Assembly (NCBI RefSeq): GCF_014874095.1
Contig: NZ_JADBEB010000001.1
Location: forward strand, 4,898,001-4,962,000
Source of the DNA: Plantactinospora soyae
GTDB lineage: Bacteria; Actinomycetota; Actinomycetes; Mycobacteriales; Micromonosporaceae
Length of the DNA stretch: 64,000 bases
Direction: 5' to 3'
In this document: positions 25,031-33,522 of the stretch, piece by piece
Layout: each line of letters starts with the position of its first letter
How positions within the stretch are numbered: the stretch's first letter is position 1
Made by a program: the position numbers and the translations under genes
Notes under the pieces: model-generated
What the model was told of the DNA's origin: nothing
Seen by the model: the letters and a program-made list of their open reading frames with translations, nothing else
Databases searched by the model: none

Positions 25031-25402
25031 CTACACCCGGCCGGCCCGCTCGTTGTGCCGGGCTCGGTGGAGCCGGCCTCGCGTCAGCGCGCCCGCCCGG
25101 CCGATCTTGTGCACCCCGGACGGGGAATTCCAGAGCGGGTGCCGCTGATTGATCCGCGCCCGGAATTCGGCCGGTGCCGGCGGGACGATCGGGTCCAGAC
25201 GTACCACCTTGGGCACGGGCGACGAGGCTTCCATGCCCGCCCGGTACTCGGCAGCGGTCAACGGCCGGACACAGGGCTCGTACGGCATCGGGACGCGACC
25301 GACCGAGTCCGGGCAGGCCCAGCGGAAGCCGCATCGGCAGTACCGCCAGAACCGCCGCCAGTCCCGGCGGTGTCTTGGTCTGGGCCGCAGTAGCCATTTC
25401 AT
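25031..25402 (-). CDS. Small Arg/Trp-rich Cys protein of the XRE-DUF397 module (module 1, gene B)
   Basis: 123 residues from ATG 25402, preceded by GAGGAGGGG. The N-terminus RHRRDWRRFWRYCRCGFRW repeats almost exactly in the paralogue at 55805-56020 (RHRRDWRRLWRYCRCGYRW), including the CRCG-x3-W-x-C motif. A second shared block is AEYRAG. The rest is variable. It is very basic and may bind nucleic acid or metal; no function is known. It is transcribed divergently from the XRE regulator, with a conserved element GAAATGGGAGCGGGGG in its 5' leader. Confidence 0.68.
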   Translation of the reverse strand: MKWLLRPRPRHRRDWRRFWRYCRCGFRWACPDSVGRVPMPYEPCVRPLTAAEYRAGMEASSPVPKVVRLDPIVPPAPAEFRARINQRHPLWNSPSGVHKIGRAGALTRGRLHRARHNERAGRV

Positions 25403-25420
25403 GTTGTCCCCTCCTCTGTC

Positions 25421-25436
25421 GAAATGGGAGCGGGGG
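25421..25436. promoter_or_regulatory. Conserved leader element of module 1
   Basis: GAAATGGGAGCGGGGG lies 19 bases upstream of the gene B start. GAAATGGAGCGGGGG occurs at the same place in module 2 (56039-56053). The surrounding non-coding DNA is much less alike, so the element probably has a role in divergent transcription or in gene B translation. Confidence 0.5.
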
Positions 25437-25612
25437 AAGCGCCGACGGATCCCCTCCCAGCGCTACCCCCGCGCGCCCCCGCCCGTCCCGGACTTCGCGG
25501 GTGTGGGTCCGAGCAGAGCCGCTTGCACTCCACCCTGGACCAGGACGCAGATGGAGCGGAAGATGAATGAAAGAGAGTCCTTATGGAACTTTGCTAGCTG
25601 AGCTGGAGTCGG

Positions 25613-26398
25613 GTGGAGTACGTGAGTGATCTCCGGGAAATCCTCAGAGAACAGCGGAAACAGGCGAAGCTGACCCGTGATCAGGTGGGGTCGGCCGTCG
25701 GCCTCAGTGGTGCCTCTATCGCGTCATTCGAGCAGGGCCGGATGATCCCCCAGCCGGACACGGCGAGGCTCCTGGACGAGCTGTTCAAGACCGGCGACGA
25801 GATCCAGCGGGCGGCCCAGGAGTCACGGGACGATGCCCGGCCGACCTGGCTGCGCCCCTGGACGGAGCATGAGCAACGCGCCACGATGCTCCGCTGCTTC
25901 GAGCACAGCCTGATCCCGGGACTGTTGCAGACCGAGGCTTACACCCGGGTACTGCTGCAAAGTGGCAGGTTGCCGGACGACGTGATCGACCGGACGGTAC
26001 AGGTTCGGCGGGAACGGCAGGCGGTCACCATCGATCGGCCGAAACCTCCGATGCTGTCTGCCGTCCTCTGTGAAGTGGCCCTGACCTACGGGCCTGCCGA
26101 CGTCATGAAAGAGCAGCTAGGCCACCTGATCGAGGCGGGCCGCCAGCCCCAGGTGCAAATCCTGATTGTGCCCCGGGTCGCTGGCCTGCATCCTGGCCTG
26201 ACCGGGGCATTCATGCTCGCGACCCTTCCGGCCCGAGGGCGCGCCGTCTACCTTGACGACCAGCTTCGAGGACGTTCGATAACGGAGGGGGCCGACGTGG
26301 ACGAGCTGGAGCGGTCCTGGGAGACCATCCAGGGTCTGGCCCTGCCGGTAAGCTTGTCGCGAGACCTGATCATGAAAGCGGTTAACGACCATGACTGA
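25613..26398 (+). CDS. XRE helix-turn-helix regulator, Scr1/DUF5753 family (module 1)
   Basis: 261 residues. The N-terminal HTH_XRE covers about residues 6-60 (LREILREQRKQAKLTRDQVG, GLSGASIASFEQGRMIPQPD). The C-terminal 180 residues are the DUF5753 ligand or partner domain: WLRPWTEHEQRATMLRCFEH, LIPGLLQTEAYTR, HLIEAGRQPQVQILIVP, GLHPGLTGAFMLATL. In Streptomyces such proteins pair with DUF397 proteins and influence differentiation and antibiotic output, as in WhiJ and Scr1 systems. The DUF397 gene overlaps its 3' end. GTG 25613 or GTG 25622 may be the start. Confidence 0.87.
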   Translation: MEYVSDLREILREQRKQAKLTRDQVGSAVGLSGASIASFEQGRMIPQPDTARLLDELFKTGDEIQRAAQESRDDARPTWLRPWTEHEQRATMLRCFEHSLIPGLLQTEAYTRVLLQSGRLPDDVIDRTVQVRRERQAVTIDRPKPPMLSAVLCEVALTYGPADVMKEQLGHLIEAGRQPQVQILIVPRVAGLHPGLTGAFMLATLPARGRAVYLDDQLRGRSITEGADVDELERSWETIQGLALPVSLSRDLIMKAVNDHD

Positions 26399-26573
26399 GC
26401 CGAACTGGCGCAAGAGCAGCCGCAGCGGCACCAACCAGGGCAACTGCGTGGAGGTTGCCGACAACCTTCCCGGCCGGGTGCTGGTCCGGGACACCAAGGA
26501 CCGTGACGGCGGCACCCTGGCTTTCGAGCCGGCCGCGTGGCGGGCGTTCGTCGGCCTCGCCAAGCTGCACTGA
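26391..26573 (+). CDS. DUF397 protein (module 1)
   Basis: A 60-residue protein with the full DUF397 pattern: NWRKSSRSGTNQGNCVEVAD, then GRVLVRDTKDRDGGTLAFEP and AAWRAFV. It overlaps the XRE gene by eight bases, so the pair is co-translated. DUF397 proteins are small partners or antagonists of the adjacent DUF5753 XRE regulators. A near-copy is at 57034-57228. Confidence 0.92.
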   Translation: MTEPNWRKSSRSGTNQGNCVEVADNLPGRVLVRDTKDRDGGTLAFEPAAWRAFVGLAKLH

Positions 26574-26586
26574 CCGCAGTCCCCGC

Positions 26587-26615
26587 AGGGCCCTCGGCGT
26601 CATGCCGTGGGCCCT
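26587..26615 (+). terminator. Terminator of XRE-DUF397 module 1
   Basis: AGGGCCCTCGGC (26587-26598) and GCCGTGGGCCCT (26604-26615) form a 12-bp stem with one mismatch and a five-base loop, followed by TTGTG. It lies 14 bases after the DUF397 stop. Confidence 0.7.
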
Positions 26616-26714
26616 TTGTGGCGGCCTCTGGATGTGCGGTGACGCTGCGACGTTAGGCGAAACCGCCGCACCGTCCGGTGCCCCGCGAACCCTCGGCTCG
26701 ACCCATGCTTCAGG

Positions 26715-27509
26715 TCAACCTTCATCATCGCCGTCCAGGTCGGCGTCCACCACGATCGGGGCGTGGTCGGACGGGCCCTTGCCCTTGCGGGCCTCGCGGT
26801 CGACGTACGCCGAGCGGACACCGTCGGCGAACGAGTCGGTCGCGTACACCAGGTCGATCCGCATGCCCTTGTTCTGGTGGAACATCCCGGCCCGGTAGTC
26901 CCAGTACGTGAACGGGTGCGGCCCCTTCATCGGCGTCGGTACGACGTCCGCCAGGCCGAGGGCGCGAAGGTCGGTCAGCGCCTGCCGCTCCGGAGGGGTC
27001 ACGTGGGTGGAGCCGACGAACAGCGCCGGATCCCACACGTCGGCGTCGGTCGGGGCGACGTTGTAGTCCCCGCTGACCACCAGCGGCCGGCCGGTACGCA
27101 GTTCGGCGGCGAGCGCGTCGCGCAGCACCGCCAGCCAGGCCAGCTTGTACTCGTAGTGCGGAGAATCCGGGGTCCGCCCGTTCGGCACGTAGATCGACCA
27201 GACCCGTACCCCGGCACAGGTCGCCGAGATCGCCCGGGCCTCCGGTTCCGGAAAGCCGGGTTCGTCGGCGAAACCGACCGCGACGTCGTCGAGCCCGACC
27301 CGGGACAGGATGGCCACCCCGTTCCAGCGTCCGTCGCTGTGGCTGGCCACGGTGTAGCCCAGCTCGCCGACCTCGTCGACCGGAAACGCCCCGTCCGGGC
27401 ACTTCGTCTCCTGGAGGCAGACGACATCGGGTCGGGTGTCGGCGAGCCAGGCCAGCAGCCGGGGCAACCTCGCCTTGACCGAGTTCACGTTCCAGGTCGC
27501 CAGACGCAT
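26715..27509 (-). CDS. xth: Exodeoxyribonuclease III / AP endonuclease
   Basis: 264 residues of the exonuclease III fold: ATWNVNSVKARL at the N-terminus, QETK with the metal-binding Glu, YVPNGR, VSGDYNVAPTDADVWDP, and C-terminal GPSDHAPIVVDADL with the catalytic Asp-His. It repairs abasic sites and acts as 3' exonuclease. Length is normal. It is downstream of the PAC2 gene with a 33-base gap, so it may be the third gene of the adenosine deaminase operon. Confidence 0.93.
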   Translation of the reverse strand: MRLATWNVNSVKARLPRLLAWLADTRPDVVCLQETKCPDGAFPVDEVGELGYTVASHSDGRWNGVAILSRVGLDDVAVGFADEPGFPEPEARAISATCAGVRVWSIYVPNGRTPDSPHYEYKLAWLAVLRDALAAELRTGRPLVVSGDYNVAPTDADVWDPALFVGSTHVTPPERQALTDLRALGLADVVPTPMKGPHPFTYWDYRAGMFHQNKGMRIDLVYATDSFADGVRSAYVDREARKGKGPSDHAPIVVDADLDGDDEG

Positions 27510-27542
27510 GTGCCCAGCCTGCCGGATCGGGCGCCGCCGCGC

Positions 27543-28463
27543 TCAGTTGCCCGGCGTGTCCCCCGGCCGGCCCTGCTCGGCGAGGAACCGTTCCAGCTCC
27601 GCGCCGAGTTCGTCGGCCGTCGGCAGCGGCCCGGTCTGGTTCGTCAGCAGGTTGGGGCCGCCCCGGCCACGGGTGAAGGCGTCGTACTGCTCCTCCAGCG
27701 CGTGGACCAGTGACGTGGCCTCGTCGGTCTGCGCCACCTGGCGGTCGATGTCGAGGCGTACGGCCTCGGCGGAGGTCCGCAGCGTCTCGGTGGGCAGCAG
27801 CAGGCCGGTGGCCCGGGACACCGAGGTCAGCAGCAGTTCGGCCGCGCCCGGGTACTCCGTCTGGGCGACGTAGTGCGGCACGTGGACCGCGAAGCCCAGC
27901 GCGTCCCGACCCTGCTCCCCGAGCCGGAACTCCAGCAGGTTGCCGGCGCTGCCGGGCACCTGGATGCGCTGTAGCCACGACTCGTAGCCGGTGATCAGGT
28001 CCGGGCGGGTGGCGTGTGCGGTCACCCCGATCGGTCGGGTGTGCGGCACGGCCATCGGAATGGCGTTGAGCCCGAGGGTGAGCCGGACTCCGAGCCGCTG
28101 GATCAGGCCGGTCAGCGACGCGATGAACCGTTCCCACTGGAAGTCCGGTTCCGGGCCGGAGAGCAGCAGGAACGGCGTTCCGGCGTCGTCGTGCAGCAGG
28201 TGCAGCTCCAGCTTCGGCTGCTCGTAGTGCTCCCAGTGGTCCTCGACGAAGATCATCGTCGGCCGCCGGGACCGGTAGTCGAGCAGCTGGTCGACGTCGA
28301 AGGTGGCGATCGTCCGGCAGTCGAGCGTCGACGCGAGGTGTTCCCGGGCGAGCCGGGTCGCGTTTCCGGCGTCGACGAAGCCGGAAAGCGCCTGGATCAG
28401 CACCGGCTGACCCAGTTCGGGCAGGTCATCGGTGAGCTGGTAGAGCTCGTTCGGGTCGAGCAC
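27543..28463 (-). CDS. PAC2 (proteasome assembly chaperone) family protein
   Basis: 306 residues with the PAC2 family outline: VLIQALSGFVDAGNATRLAR, a central VTAHATRPDLITGYESWLQR, GFAVHVPHYVAQTEYPGAAE, and a helical C-terminus EEQYDAFTRGRG. These proteins resemble eukaryotic proteasome assembly chaperones; the bacterial role is not defined. GTG start at 28463 lies three bases after the adenosine deaminase stop, so both are in one operon. Confidence 0.88.
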   Translation of the reverse strand: MLDPNELYQLTDDLPELGQPVLIQALSGFVDAGNATRLAREHLASTLDCRTIATFDVDQLLDYRSRRPTMIFVEDHWEHYEQPKLELHLLHDDAGTPFLLLSGPEPDFQWERFIASLTGLIQRLGVRLTLGLNAIPMAVPHTRPIGVTAHATRPDLITGYESWLQRIQVPGSAGNLLEFRLGEQGRDALGFAVHVPHYVAQTEYPGAAELLLTSVSRATGLLLPTETLRTSAEAVRLDIDRQVAQTDEATSLVHALEEQYDAFTRGRGGPNLLTNQTGPLPTADELGAELERFLAEQGRPGDTPGN

Positions 28464-28466
28464 CGG

Positions 28467-29546
28467 TCAGGACCTCCTCAACGGGGTACGCCGGGACGCG
28501 CCCATGGCGGACGGCGCCCCGATGTAGCAAACGCTGCCGCTATCTTGGTCCATTCCACCGAGCCACTCGGAGACGCCTGCCAGCATCGCCGTCCGGACCT
28601 CCGACGGGGCAGCCGAGGCGTCGATGGATTGCCGGGCCAGCGTGGCCAGTTCCTCGTCGGTACAACCCAGTACATTCCGGGCCAGCAGGTACTGGTCGAG
28701 CAGGCCCGTACCGAACAGCAGCGGGTCGTCCGTACCGAGCGCCACCGGCACACCGGCGGCCAGCAGGGCGCGCAGCGGGGTCGACGCCAGGTCCGCGGTC
28801 ACCCCGAACGGCGGGTATGAGCTGGGGCACACCTCCATCGCGACCGACCGGGCGGCGAGCAGTTCGAGGGTCGGCGGATCGGTCGCGGCGGTGAGCCCGT
28901 GGCCCACCCGGTGCGCGCCGAGCAGCGTCACGCAGTCGCGGACGTGCCAGGCGGCCTCGTAGAAGCCGCTGTGCGGTACCGCGAGCAACCCGGCGTCGGT
29001 CGCCGTCCGGACCGCCGGGACGAAGTCGGTGATCCGGCCGCGCCGCTCGTCGTTGGAGAGCCCGAAGCCGACGACACCGGCCCCGGCGTACCTGGCCGCG
29101 ATCCGGGCGACCCGCTCGGCCTGTGCCGGCGGTCCGGCCCAACTGGCCGCCAGGATCACTCCGGTACGGCCACCGCCGGCCCCGGCCAGCACCGCCTCCA
29201 CCACCGGCTCCAGCCCGCCCAGTCGGACGGCGTACGTCGTCGGGTCGACCTGGATCTCCAGCCAGCCCCCGCCCTCGGCGGCGTTGTCGGCGACCGCCTC
29301 GGCGACCACCCGGGCAAGATCGTCGGCCGTACGCAGTGCCGCGCGGGCCAGGTCGTACCGGCTCTGGAACGCCGACCAGCCGTGTACGGCGCCGGTCGGC
29401 AGCGGGTCGGGCAGCGGCAGCCCGTAGCGATCCGTCAACTCGGTCAGGGTGCTCGCCCGCATCGAGCCGGTCAGGTGCAGGTGCAGGTTCGTCTTGGGCA
29501 GCGGGCGGAGTTCTCGCCTCGGTACCGGCCCGGTGACCTGTGCCAT
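28467..29546 (-). CDS. add: Adenosine deaminase
   Basis: 359 residues. The zinc site HxH is in TNLHLHLTGSM, the third His in HSGF, the fourth in the AHRVGHG motif, and GTDDPLLFGT carries the metal-binding Asp pair. It deaminates adenosine or an adenosine-like nucleoside in the cytosol. The frame is open upstream to 31214, but those codons are the antisense of the next gene; ATG 29546 begins the conserved part. It is co-directional with PAC2 and exonuclease III. The residue set fits adenosine deaminase better than adenine deaminase, though substrate is not proven. Confidence 0.88.
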   Translation of the reverse strand: MAQVTGPVPRRELRPLPKTNLHLHLTGSMRASTLTELTDRYGLPLPDPLPTGAVHGWSAFQSRYDLARAALRTADDLARVVAEAVADNAAEGGGWLEIQVDPTTYAVRLGGLEPVVEAVLAGAGGGRTGVILAASWAGPPAQAERVARIAARYAGAGVVGFGLSNDERRGRITDFVPAVRTATDAGLLAVPHSGFYEAAWHVRDCVTLLGAHRVGHGLTAATDPPTLELLAARSVAMEVCPSSYPPFGVTADLASTPLRALLAAGVPVALGTDDPLLFGTGLLDQYLLARNVLGCTDEELATLARQSIDASAAPSEVRTAMLAGVSEWLGGMDQDSGSVCYIGAPSAMGASRRTPLRRS

Positions 29547-29840
29547 GACCCACGGTCTCACGGCACCGCCCGGTTCGGGCAGCGGGTGGGGCACCGATCG
29601 GCCGGGTACCGGATCCTCCGATCGGAGGAGGCGTTCGGGGTCGCGTTGGGTGACGGTCGTTTCGAAGGTAGATGCCGGACTGATCCGTAAAACGTGGCTT
29701 CCCCGAGATGTCGGTCTCGCCCGGGTTGGCCGGTGCCGCCCACGCCTGCGGGTCGCTGACCGGTTGATCGGTCGACGATTGTGGGCAGGCCCACTCGATG
29801 ACTCGCCGTAGTCGGGGGTTTGGCTGCCTAGCCTCGTCGG
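29547..29840. other. Divergent intergenic region
   Basis: About 294 bases between the start of adenosine deaminase and the start of the transglycosylase-like gene. It has no coding look in any frame. It must hold both promoters; I find no clear dyad operator or repeat. Confidence 0.5.
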
Positions 29841-31088
29841 ATGCCTGACGACGACCGTTCTGAGACCGTGAACGCCGCCAAGCCCGGCACTGTCCGATCG
29901 GCTGAGGCTCCCTCCGCCGACCCGGCATCCCCACCGGAGCGGACCCGACCGACCGCCAGCGTCCTGCTCCGGTCGACCCTCCTGCTCGCCCGGCTCTGGG
30001 CTCTCCTCCGAACCGGGGCCGCCCGGCTCCGGCGGGCGATCGAGCCCGGCCTGCTCCGCCTCCGCCGGGCCGTTGAGCCCGGTCTGCTCCGCCTTCGGCG
30101 GGCCGTCGCGCCGGGCGTGCTCCGGCTCCGGCGGGCCGTCGCGCCGACGTCGACCCGACTGCGCGCCAGCGGGTCGGTGCTGCGGAGGGCCGTGGCCGGC
30201 CTCGCCCGGCCCGCGCTGGTCCGCGCCCGCCGGTTCGCCGCCTTCCGGGCCGCCGAGCGGGTACTGCACCGGACCCTCCGGCTGGCCGCGCCGTGGGCCC
30301 GTCGATTCGCCGCCCGCGCCAACCTCCTGGCCGTCCGGGTGGGCCTGCGGACCCCGCACGGCGTACGACGTCCCGCCCGGGTCGCGGTCGCGGCCGGCGT
30401 GCTCTGCTGCCTGGGCGCGATCGCCGTGGTCGGCGCGGCCGGCCAGCCGGACAGCCCGACGGGTGCCAGCGCGGCGAACCCGGACGACCGGGTGGCGCTG
30501 TCCCGGCCGACCACGTCGCCCGGCGAGGATTCCCCGGACCGTTCGAGCCGGTCGGCCGAGCGTGACCGTCCCGGGGCCGGCGGATCGTCCCGGTCCACCG
30601 GGTCGGACCGGAGCGACTCGCCCGACTCGCCGCTGGTCGACGCCGCCCCGGTGGCCGGGCTCTCCGACGTGCAGATGAACAACGCCCGGGCCATCGTGCG
30701 GACCGGCCGGGACATGGGCATGCCGCGCCGGGCGCTGGTCATCGGCGTGGCCACCGCGATGCAGGAGAGCAACCTGCTCAACCGGGCCAGCGAGGTGCTG
30801 CCGGAATCCAAGCGCTACCCGCACCAGGGGAGCGGCTGGGACCACGACTCGGTCGGCCTGTTCCAGCAGCGCACCAGCAGCGGCTGGGGACCGGTCAACC
30901 GGCTGATGGACCCGGCGTACGCGACGGCACGGTTCTTCGACGCCCTGCGGCAGGTGCCCGGTTGGGAACGGATGCGGCTGACCGAGGCGGCGCAGGCGGT
31001 GCAGGTTTCGGCGTACCCGGAGCACTACGCCAAGCACGAGGGAGAGGCGGCCCAGGTGGTCGAGGCGCTCGTGCCGTCGCGGCGGTGA
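29841..31088 (+). CDS. Membrane-anchored lysozyme/transglycosylase-like protein with cationic repeats
   Basis: 415 residues. Residues about 55-110 hold four near-identical 12-residue units (LRRAIEPGLLR, LRRAVEPGLLR, LRRAVAPGVLR), amphipathic and strongly basic. A membrane segment follows (RVAVAAGVLCCLGAIAVVGA), then a Ser/Asp-rich linker. The C-terminal 130 residues have a lysozyme-like core: ALVIGVATAMQESNLLN with the likely catalytic Glu, DSVGLFQQRTSSGWG, and PAYATARFFDAL. It should act on the cell wall outside the membrane. The repeat part before the membrane segment would be cytoplasmic; its role is unknown. Confidence 0.78.
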   Translation: MPDDDRSETVNAAKPGTVRSAEAPSADPASPPERTRPTASVLLRSTLLLARLWALLRTGAARLRRAIEPGLLRLRRAVEPGLLRLRRAVAPGVLRLRRAVAPTSTRLRASGSVLRRAVAGLARPALVRARRFAAFRAAERVLHRTLRLAAPWARRFAARANLLAVRVGLRTPHGVRRPARVAVAAGVLCCLGAIAVVGAAGQPDSPTGASAANPDDRVALSRPTTSPGEDSPDRSSRSAERDRPGAGGSSRSTGSDRSDSPDSPLVDAAPVAGLSDVQMNNARAIVRTGRDMGMPRRALVIGVATAMQESNLLNRASEVLPESKRYPHQGSGWDHDSVGLFQQRTSSGWGPVNRLMDPAYATARFFDALRQVPGWERMRLTEAAQAVQVSAYPEHYAKHEGEAAQVVEALVPSRR

Positions 31089-31226
31089 ACCTGGGGGACA
31101 TCGACGGGTCGCCGGCTTGATCGGTCCAGCCACCATGGAGGTCGGGACCCGGGCATCTCCGTCGGCCGGTGTGGCGGGACGCCGAATCGGGTAAACCTGA
31201 TGCAGGACCACCACAGGAGGACCGAG

Positions 31227-31373
31227 ATGGCGTCATTGGTACAGCGGATTCAAATGTTCCTCAGGTCGCCCAAGGGCCGGCAACTCATCGACCGGGGCCG
31301 TCGCGAGATGGCCAAGCCGTCGAACCAACATCGGATGCGCCAGATCATGGCCAAGCTACGGGGCCGCCGCTGA
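31227..31373 (+). CDS. Small basic protein (48 aa)
   Basis: A short gene with a strong ribosome site (AGGAGG, six bases before ATG). The 48-residue product starts ASLVQRIQMFLRSPKGRQLI and ends KLRGRR, very basic and helical. Similar short proteins are common in this family of actinobacteria. No function is known. It lies between the transglycosylase-like gene and the EcsC-like gene and reads in the same direction. Confidence 0.75.
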   Translation: MASLVQRIQMFLRSPKGRQLIDRGRREMAKPSNQHRMRQIMAKLRGRR

Positions 31374-31443
31374 TCGCGCCGGCGGCCGTCGCGCCGATGG
31401 TCCCACCCGAGTCGTCCTCCCACCCAGTTCCGGAGCGTGTTCC

Positions 31444-32394
31444 GTGACCGAGTCCTTCCCGGCCGGCGGTGAGACCGCCGCGCCGGTTCCGTCGCCCGAC
31501 GTCCCGTCCCCAACCCCCGGCCCCGGTCCGGCGCCCGGCACCGGTCCGGGCGCGTCGCCCGCGCCGGCTCCCCGTTCGCCCGCGACGGCTCCCCGTCCGG
31601 CCGCCGAGGCGGACCGGCTCGGGGGCGGTCGGCCCGGGGACGCCGACCCGCCCGGTTCGGGCGACGGCGCGACATTCGGTCCGGAGGGCTCGGCGGATTC
31701 GGACGACCAGGACCCGGCGGCCGTACCGCCCAGCGGGTTGTGGGACCGGATGAAGGCCGATCCGCAGTACGCACCGGAGCACCTCGCGCTAGAGGCGGTA
31801 CGACGGCTCGGCCCGGAGGCTCAGGCATGGGTCGAGCGGACCCGTGCGAATTCTCCCGACCTGTCGCCGGACGGTGTGGCGGAGGTGGCGATCCGGAAGT
31901 TCGTCAACCGGGCACGGCTGTCCGGGGCGATCTCCGGCGCCGCCGGCCTGCCCGGTGCGGTCCTCGACATGGGCGTGCTGGCGTGGACCCAGGCCCGGAT
32001 GGTCCTGCACGTCGCGGCGGCCTACGGCCATGATCCGCAGCACGCCGACCGGGCCACCGACCTGCTGGTGCTCCAGCGGGTACACAAGATCGCCCAGACC
32101 GCGCGGCTGGCGCTCGGGGTGGCCGCCGGCCGGGAGCGGGCGGGCGCGATGCTCGGCCGGTCGGGGACGCCGTTGCGGCAGGCGATGCTGCGGTTGGGCC
32201 TCAAACTGGCGCAGATGGCCGGAGTCCGGGCCGCGAAGCGGCTCTTCGCCAAGGCGGTGCCCGGAGCCGCGATCATCCTGGGTACCTGGGCGAACTCGTC
32301 GGCGACCAAGGATCTGGCGGCCCGTTCCCAGGAGATGTACCGGCAGCGCCCGGCGATCATGCCGCCGCCACCGGCGACCACGCCACGGTCGTAG
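31444..32394 (+). CDS. EcsC-like protein with a disordered Pro-rich N-terminus
   Basis: 316 residues from GTG 31444. The first 95 residues are Pro/Gly/Ala/Asp-rich and disordered. The rest resembles the EcsC family: LWDRMKADPQYAPEHLALEA, FVNRARLSGAISGAAGLPGA, VLDMGVLAWTQARMVLHVAA, with two hydrophobic helices and a conserved GxxxP glycine-rich turn. EcsC proteins are linked to membrane transporters and secretion; the exact role is open. Its stop codon lies inside a direct repeat. Confidence 0.68.
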   Translation: MTESFPAGGETAAPVPSPDVPSPTPGPGPAPGTGPGASPAPAPRSPATAPRPAAEADRLGGGRPGDADPPGSGDGATFGPEGSADSDDQDPAAVPPSGLWDRMKADPQYAPEHLALEAVRRLGPEAQAWVERTRANSPDLSPDGVAEVAIRKFVNRARLSGAISGAAGLPGAVLDMGVLAWTQARMVLHVAAAYGHDPQHADRATDLLVLQRVHKIAQTARLALGVAAGRERAGAMLGRSGTPLRQAMLRLGLKLAQMAGVRAAKRLFAKAVPGAAIILGTWANSSATKDLAARSQEMYRQRPAIMPPPPATTPRS

Positions 32395-32442
32395 CCGATC
32401 ATCAATGCAGCCGTAGGTGACCCAGTGCGGTCGTAGCCGATC
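32386..32442. repeat. Direct repeat spanning the EcsC-like stop codon
   Basis: The 15-mer CGGTCGTAGCCGATC occurs at 32386-32400 and 32428-32442, 42 bases apart. TGCAGCCGT is repeated after each copy. The TAG stop (32392-32394) is in the first copy and recurs in the second. Confidence 0.75.
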
Positions 32443-32478
32443 GTTGCAGCCGTCGGCGGCCAGTCTGGCCGTCGGCCG

Positions 32479-33345
32479 TCAGTCCGCTCGGCCGGCCAGG
32501 CCGGACGCCCGCCAGGTCACCTCGGCCAGCTTGTTCTGGCCGGCCACGTTCGGGTGGAAGTAGTCCAGTCGGTTCACCAGGTCAAGGTCGAACCGGACCC
32601 GGTGCACCGCGCCGCCGTCGTAGCGGCATCGGGACCCGTAGGCCCGGCAGGCGGCGGAGAGTTGCTGGTTGTAGGCGTCGATCCGGGCCCGGAAGGTCGA
32701 CCGTCGGGTGCGGTCGGCCGGTGCGGTCGAGGCCGCGTTGGCGAGCAGCGCGGGGCAGACCCGGTCCCGCCAGACCCGGACCACCCGGTCGTTGGTGTGC
32801 CCGACCTCCCAGAGCCGGTACAGGTCCGGGATGCTGACCACCAGCACCCGGGCCCGGGGCAAGCCCTTCTTCACCACCGCGAGGCCGCTGTCGAGGCTCT
32901 TCCGGAACGCCGAGACGCTGGTCATGTCGTCGATTCCGCCCCGGCAGGCGTCGTTCGCTCCGATCAGTACGGTCACGTAGTCCACCTTGGCCCGTACCGC
33001 GTCGGTGGCCTGGCTGGACAGACCCGCGACCCGGGCGCCGCTGACGGCCTCGTTGCGCGCCCTGCCGCGGATCGCCGGGTTGGCCTCCCGCAGCCGCCGG
33101 TAGAGGCTCTCCACCCGGACGCCGTCCCCGGTCGACCAGGAATTGCGCTGGCAGGTGGCCAGGGTCAGGCAGGAACCGAAACCGGCGGTGATCGAGTCGC
33201 CGAGCGCGGCGATCGAGCTGGGCAGGCCGGGTCGGGGTGACTGGGCCGGGGGATCGGGTTGGCTACCGCCGCCCTGGGCCCCGTCGCAGGCCAGCGCGAA
33301 GGCCGCGAGCACGGCGGTGACAGCGGCGGTCCAACGTCTGGGCAT
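32479..33345 (-). CDS. SGNH/GDSL hydrolase lipoprotein
   Basis: 288 residues from ATG 33345 with CAGGAG before it. A lipoprotein signal ends in FALAC. The SGNH blocks are clear: IAALGDSITAGFGSC (nucleophile Ser), NEAVSGARVAGL (oxyanion Gly), VLIGANDACRGG (Asn) and DYFHPNVAGQNKLAE with the Asp-x-x-His pair. It is a secreted esterase or lipase of unknown substrate, held on the outer face of the membrane. Four or more Cys suggest disulphides. Confidence 0.9.
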   Translation of the reverse strand: MPRRWTAAVTAVLAAFALACDGAQGGGSQPDPPAQSPRPGLPSSIAALGDSITAGFGSCLTLATCQRNSWSTGDGVRVESLYRRLREANPAIRGRARNEAVSGARVAGLSSQATDAVRAKVDYVTVLIGANDACRGGIDDMTSVSAFRKSLDSGLAVVKKGLPRARVLVVSIPDLYRLWEVGHTNDRVVRVWRDRVCPALLANAASTAPADRTRRSTFRARIDAYNQQLSAACRAYGSRCRYDGGAVHRVRFDLDLVNRLDYFHPNVAGQNKLAEVTWRASGLAGRAD

Positions 33346-33522
33346 GCTTCTCCTGTACGGAGCGGACAGCAATCGCTCCGTAACTTTACGCGGTGCCGTC
33401 GTCGCGCAGGAACCCTCGGCGGTGCCTCCGGTGCCCCCGATTCCCGACCTGACGGGAACCGGACAGCCGCTCGGACGACCTCCCACCGAGGCCCTGGCGA
33501 CGCGTTCCGTCGAGCCCCCGGC

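Noticed and set aside
28467-31214. A 915-codon open frame on the minus strand ending at the adenosine deaminase stop
   Set aside because: Only the part from 29546 is conserved as adenosine deaminase. The upstream part is antisense to the transglycosylase-like gene and has low-complexity Arg/Pro/Gly composition.
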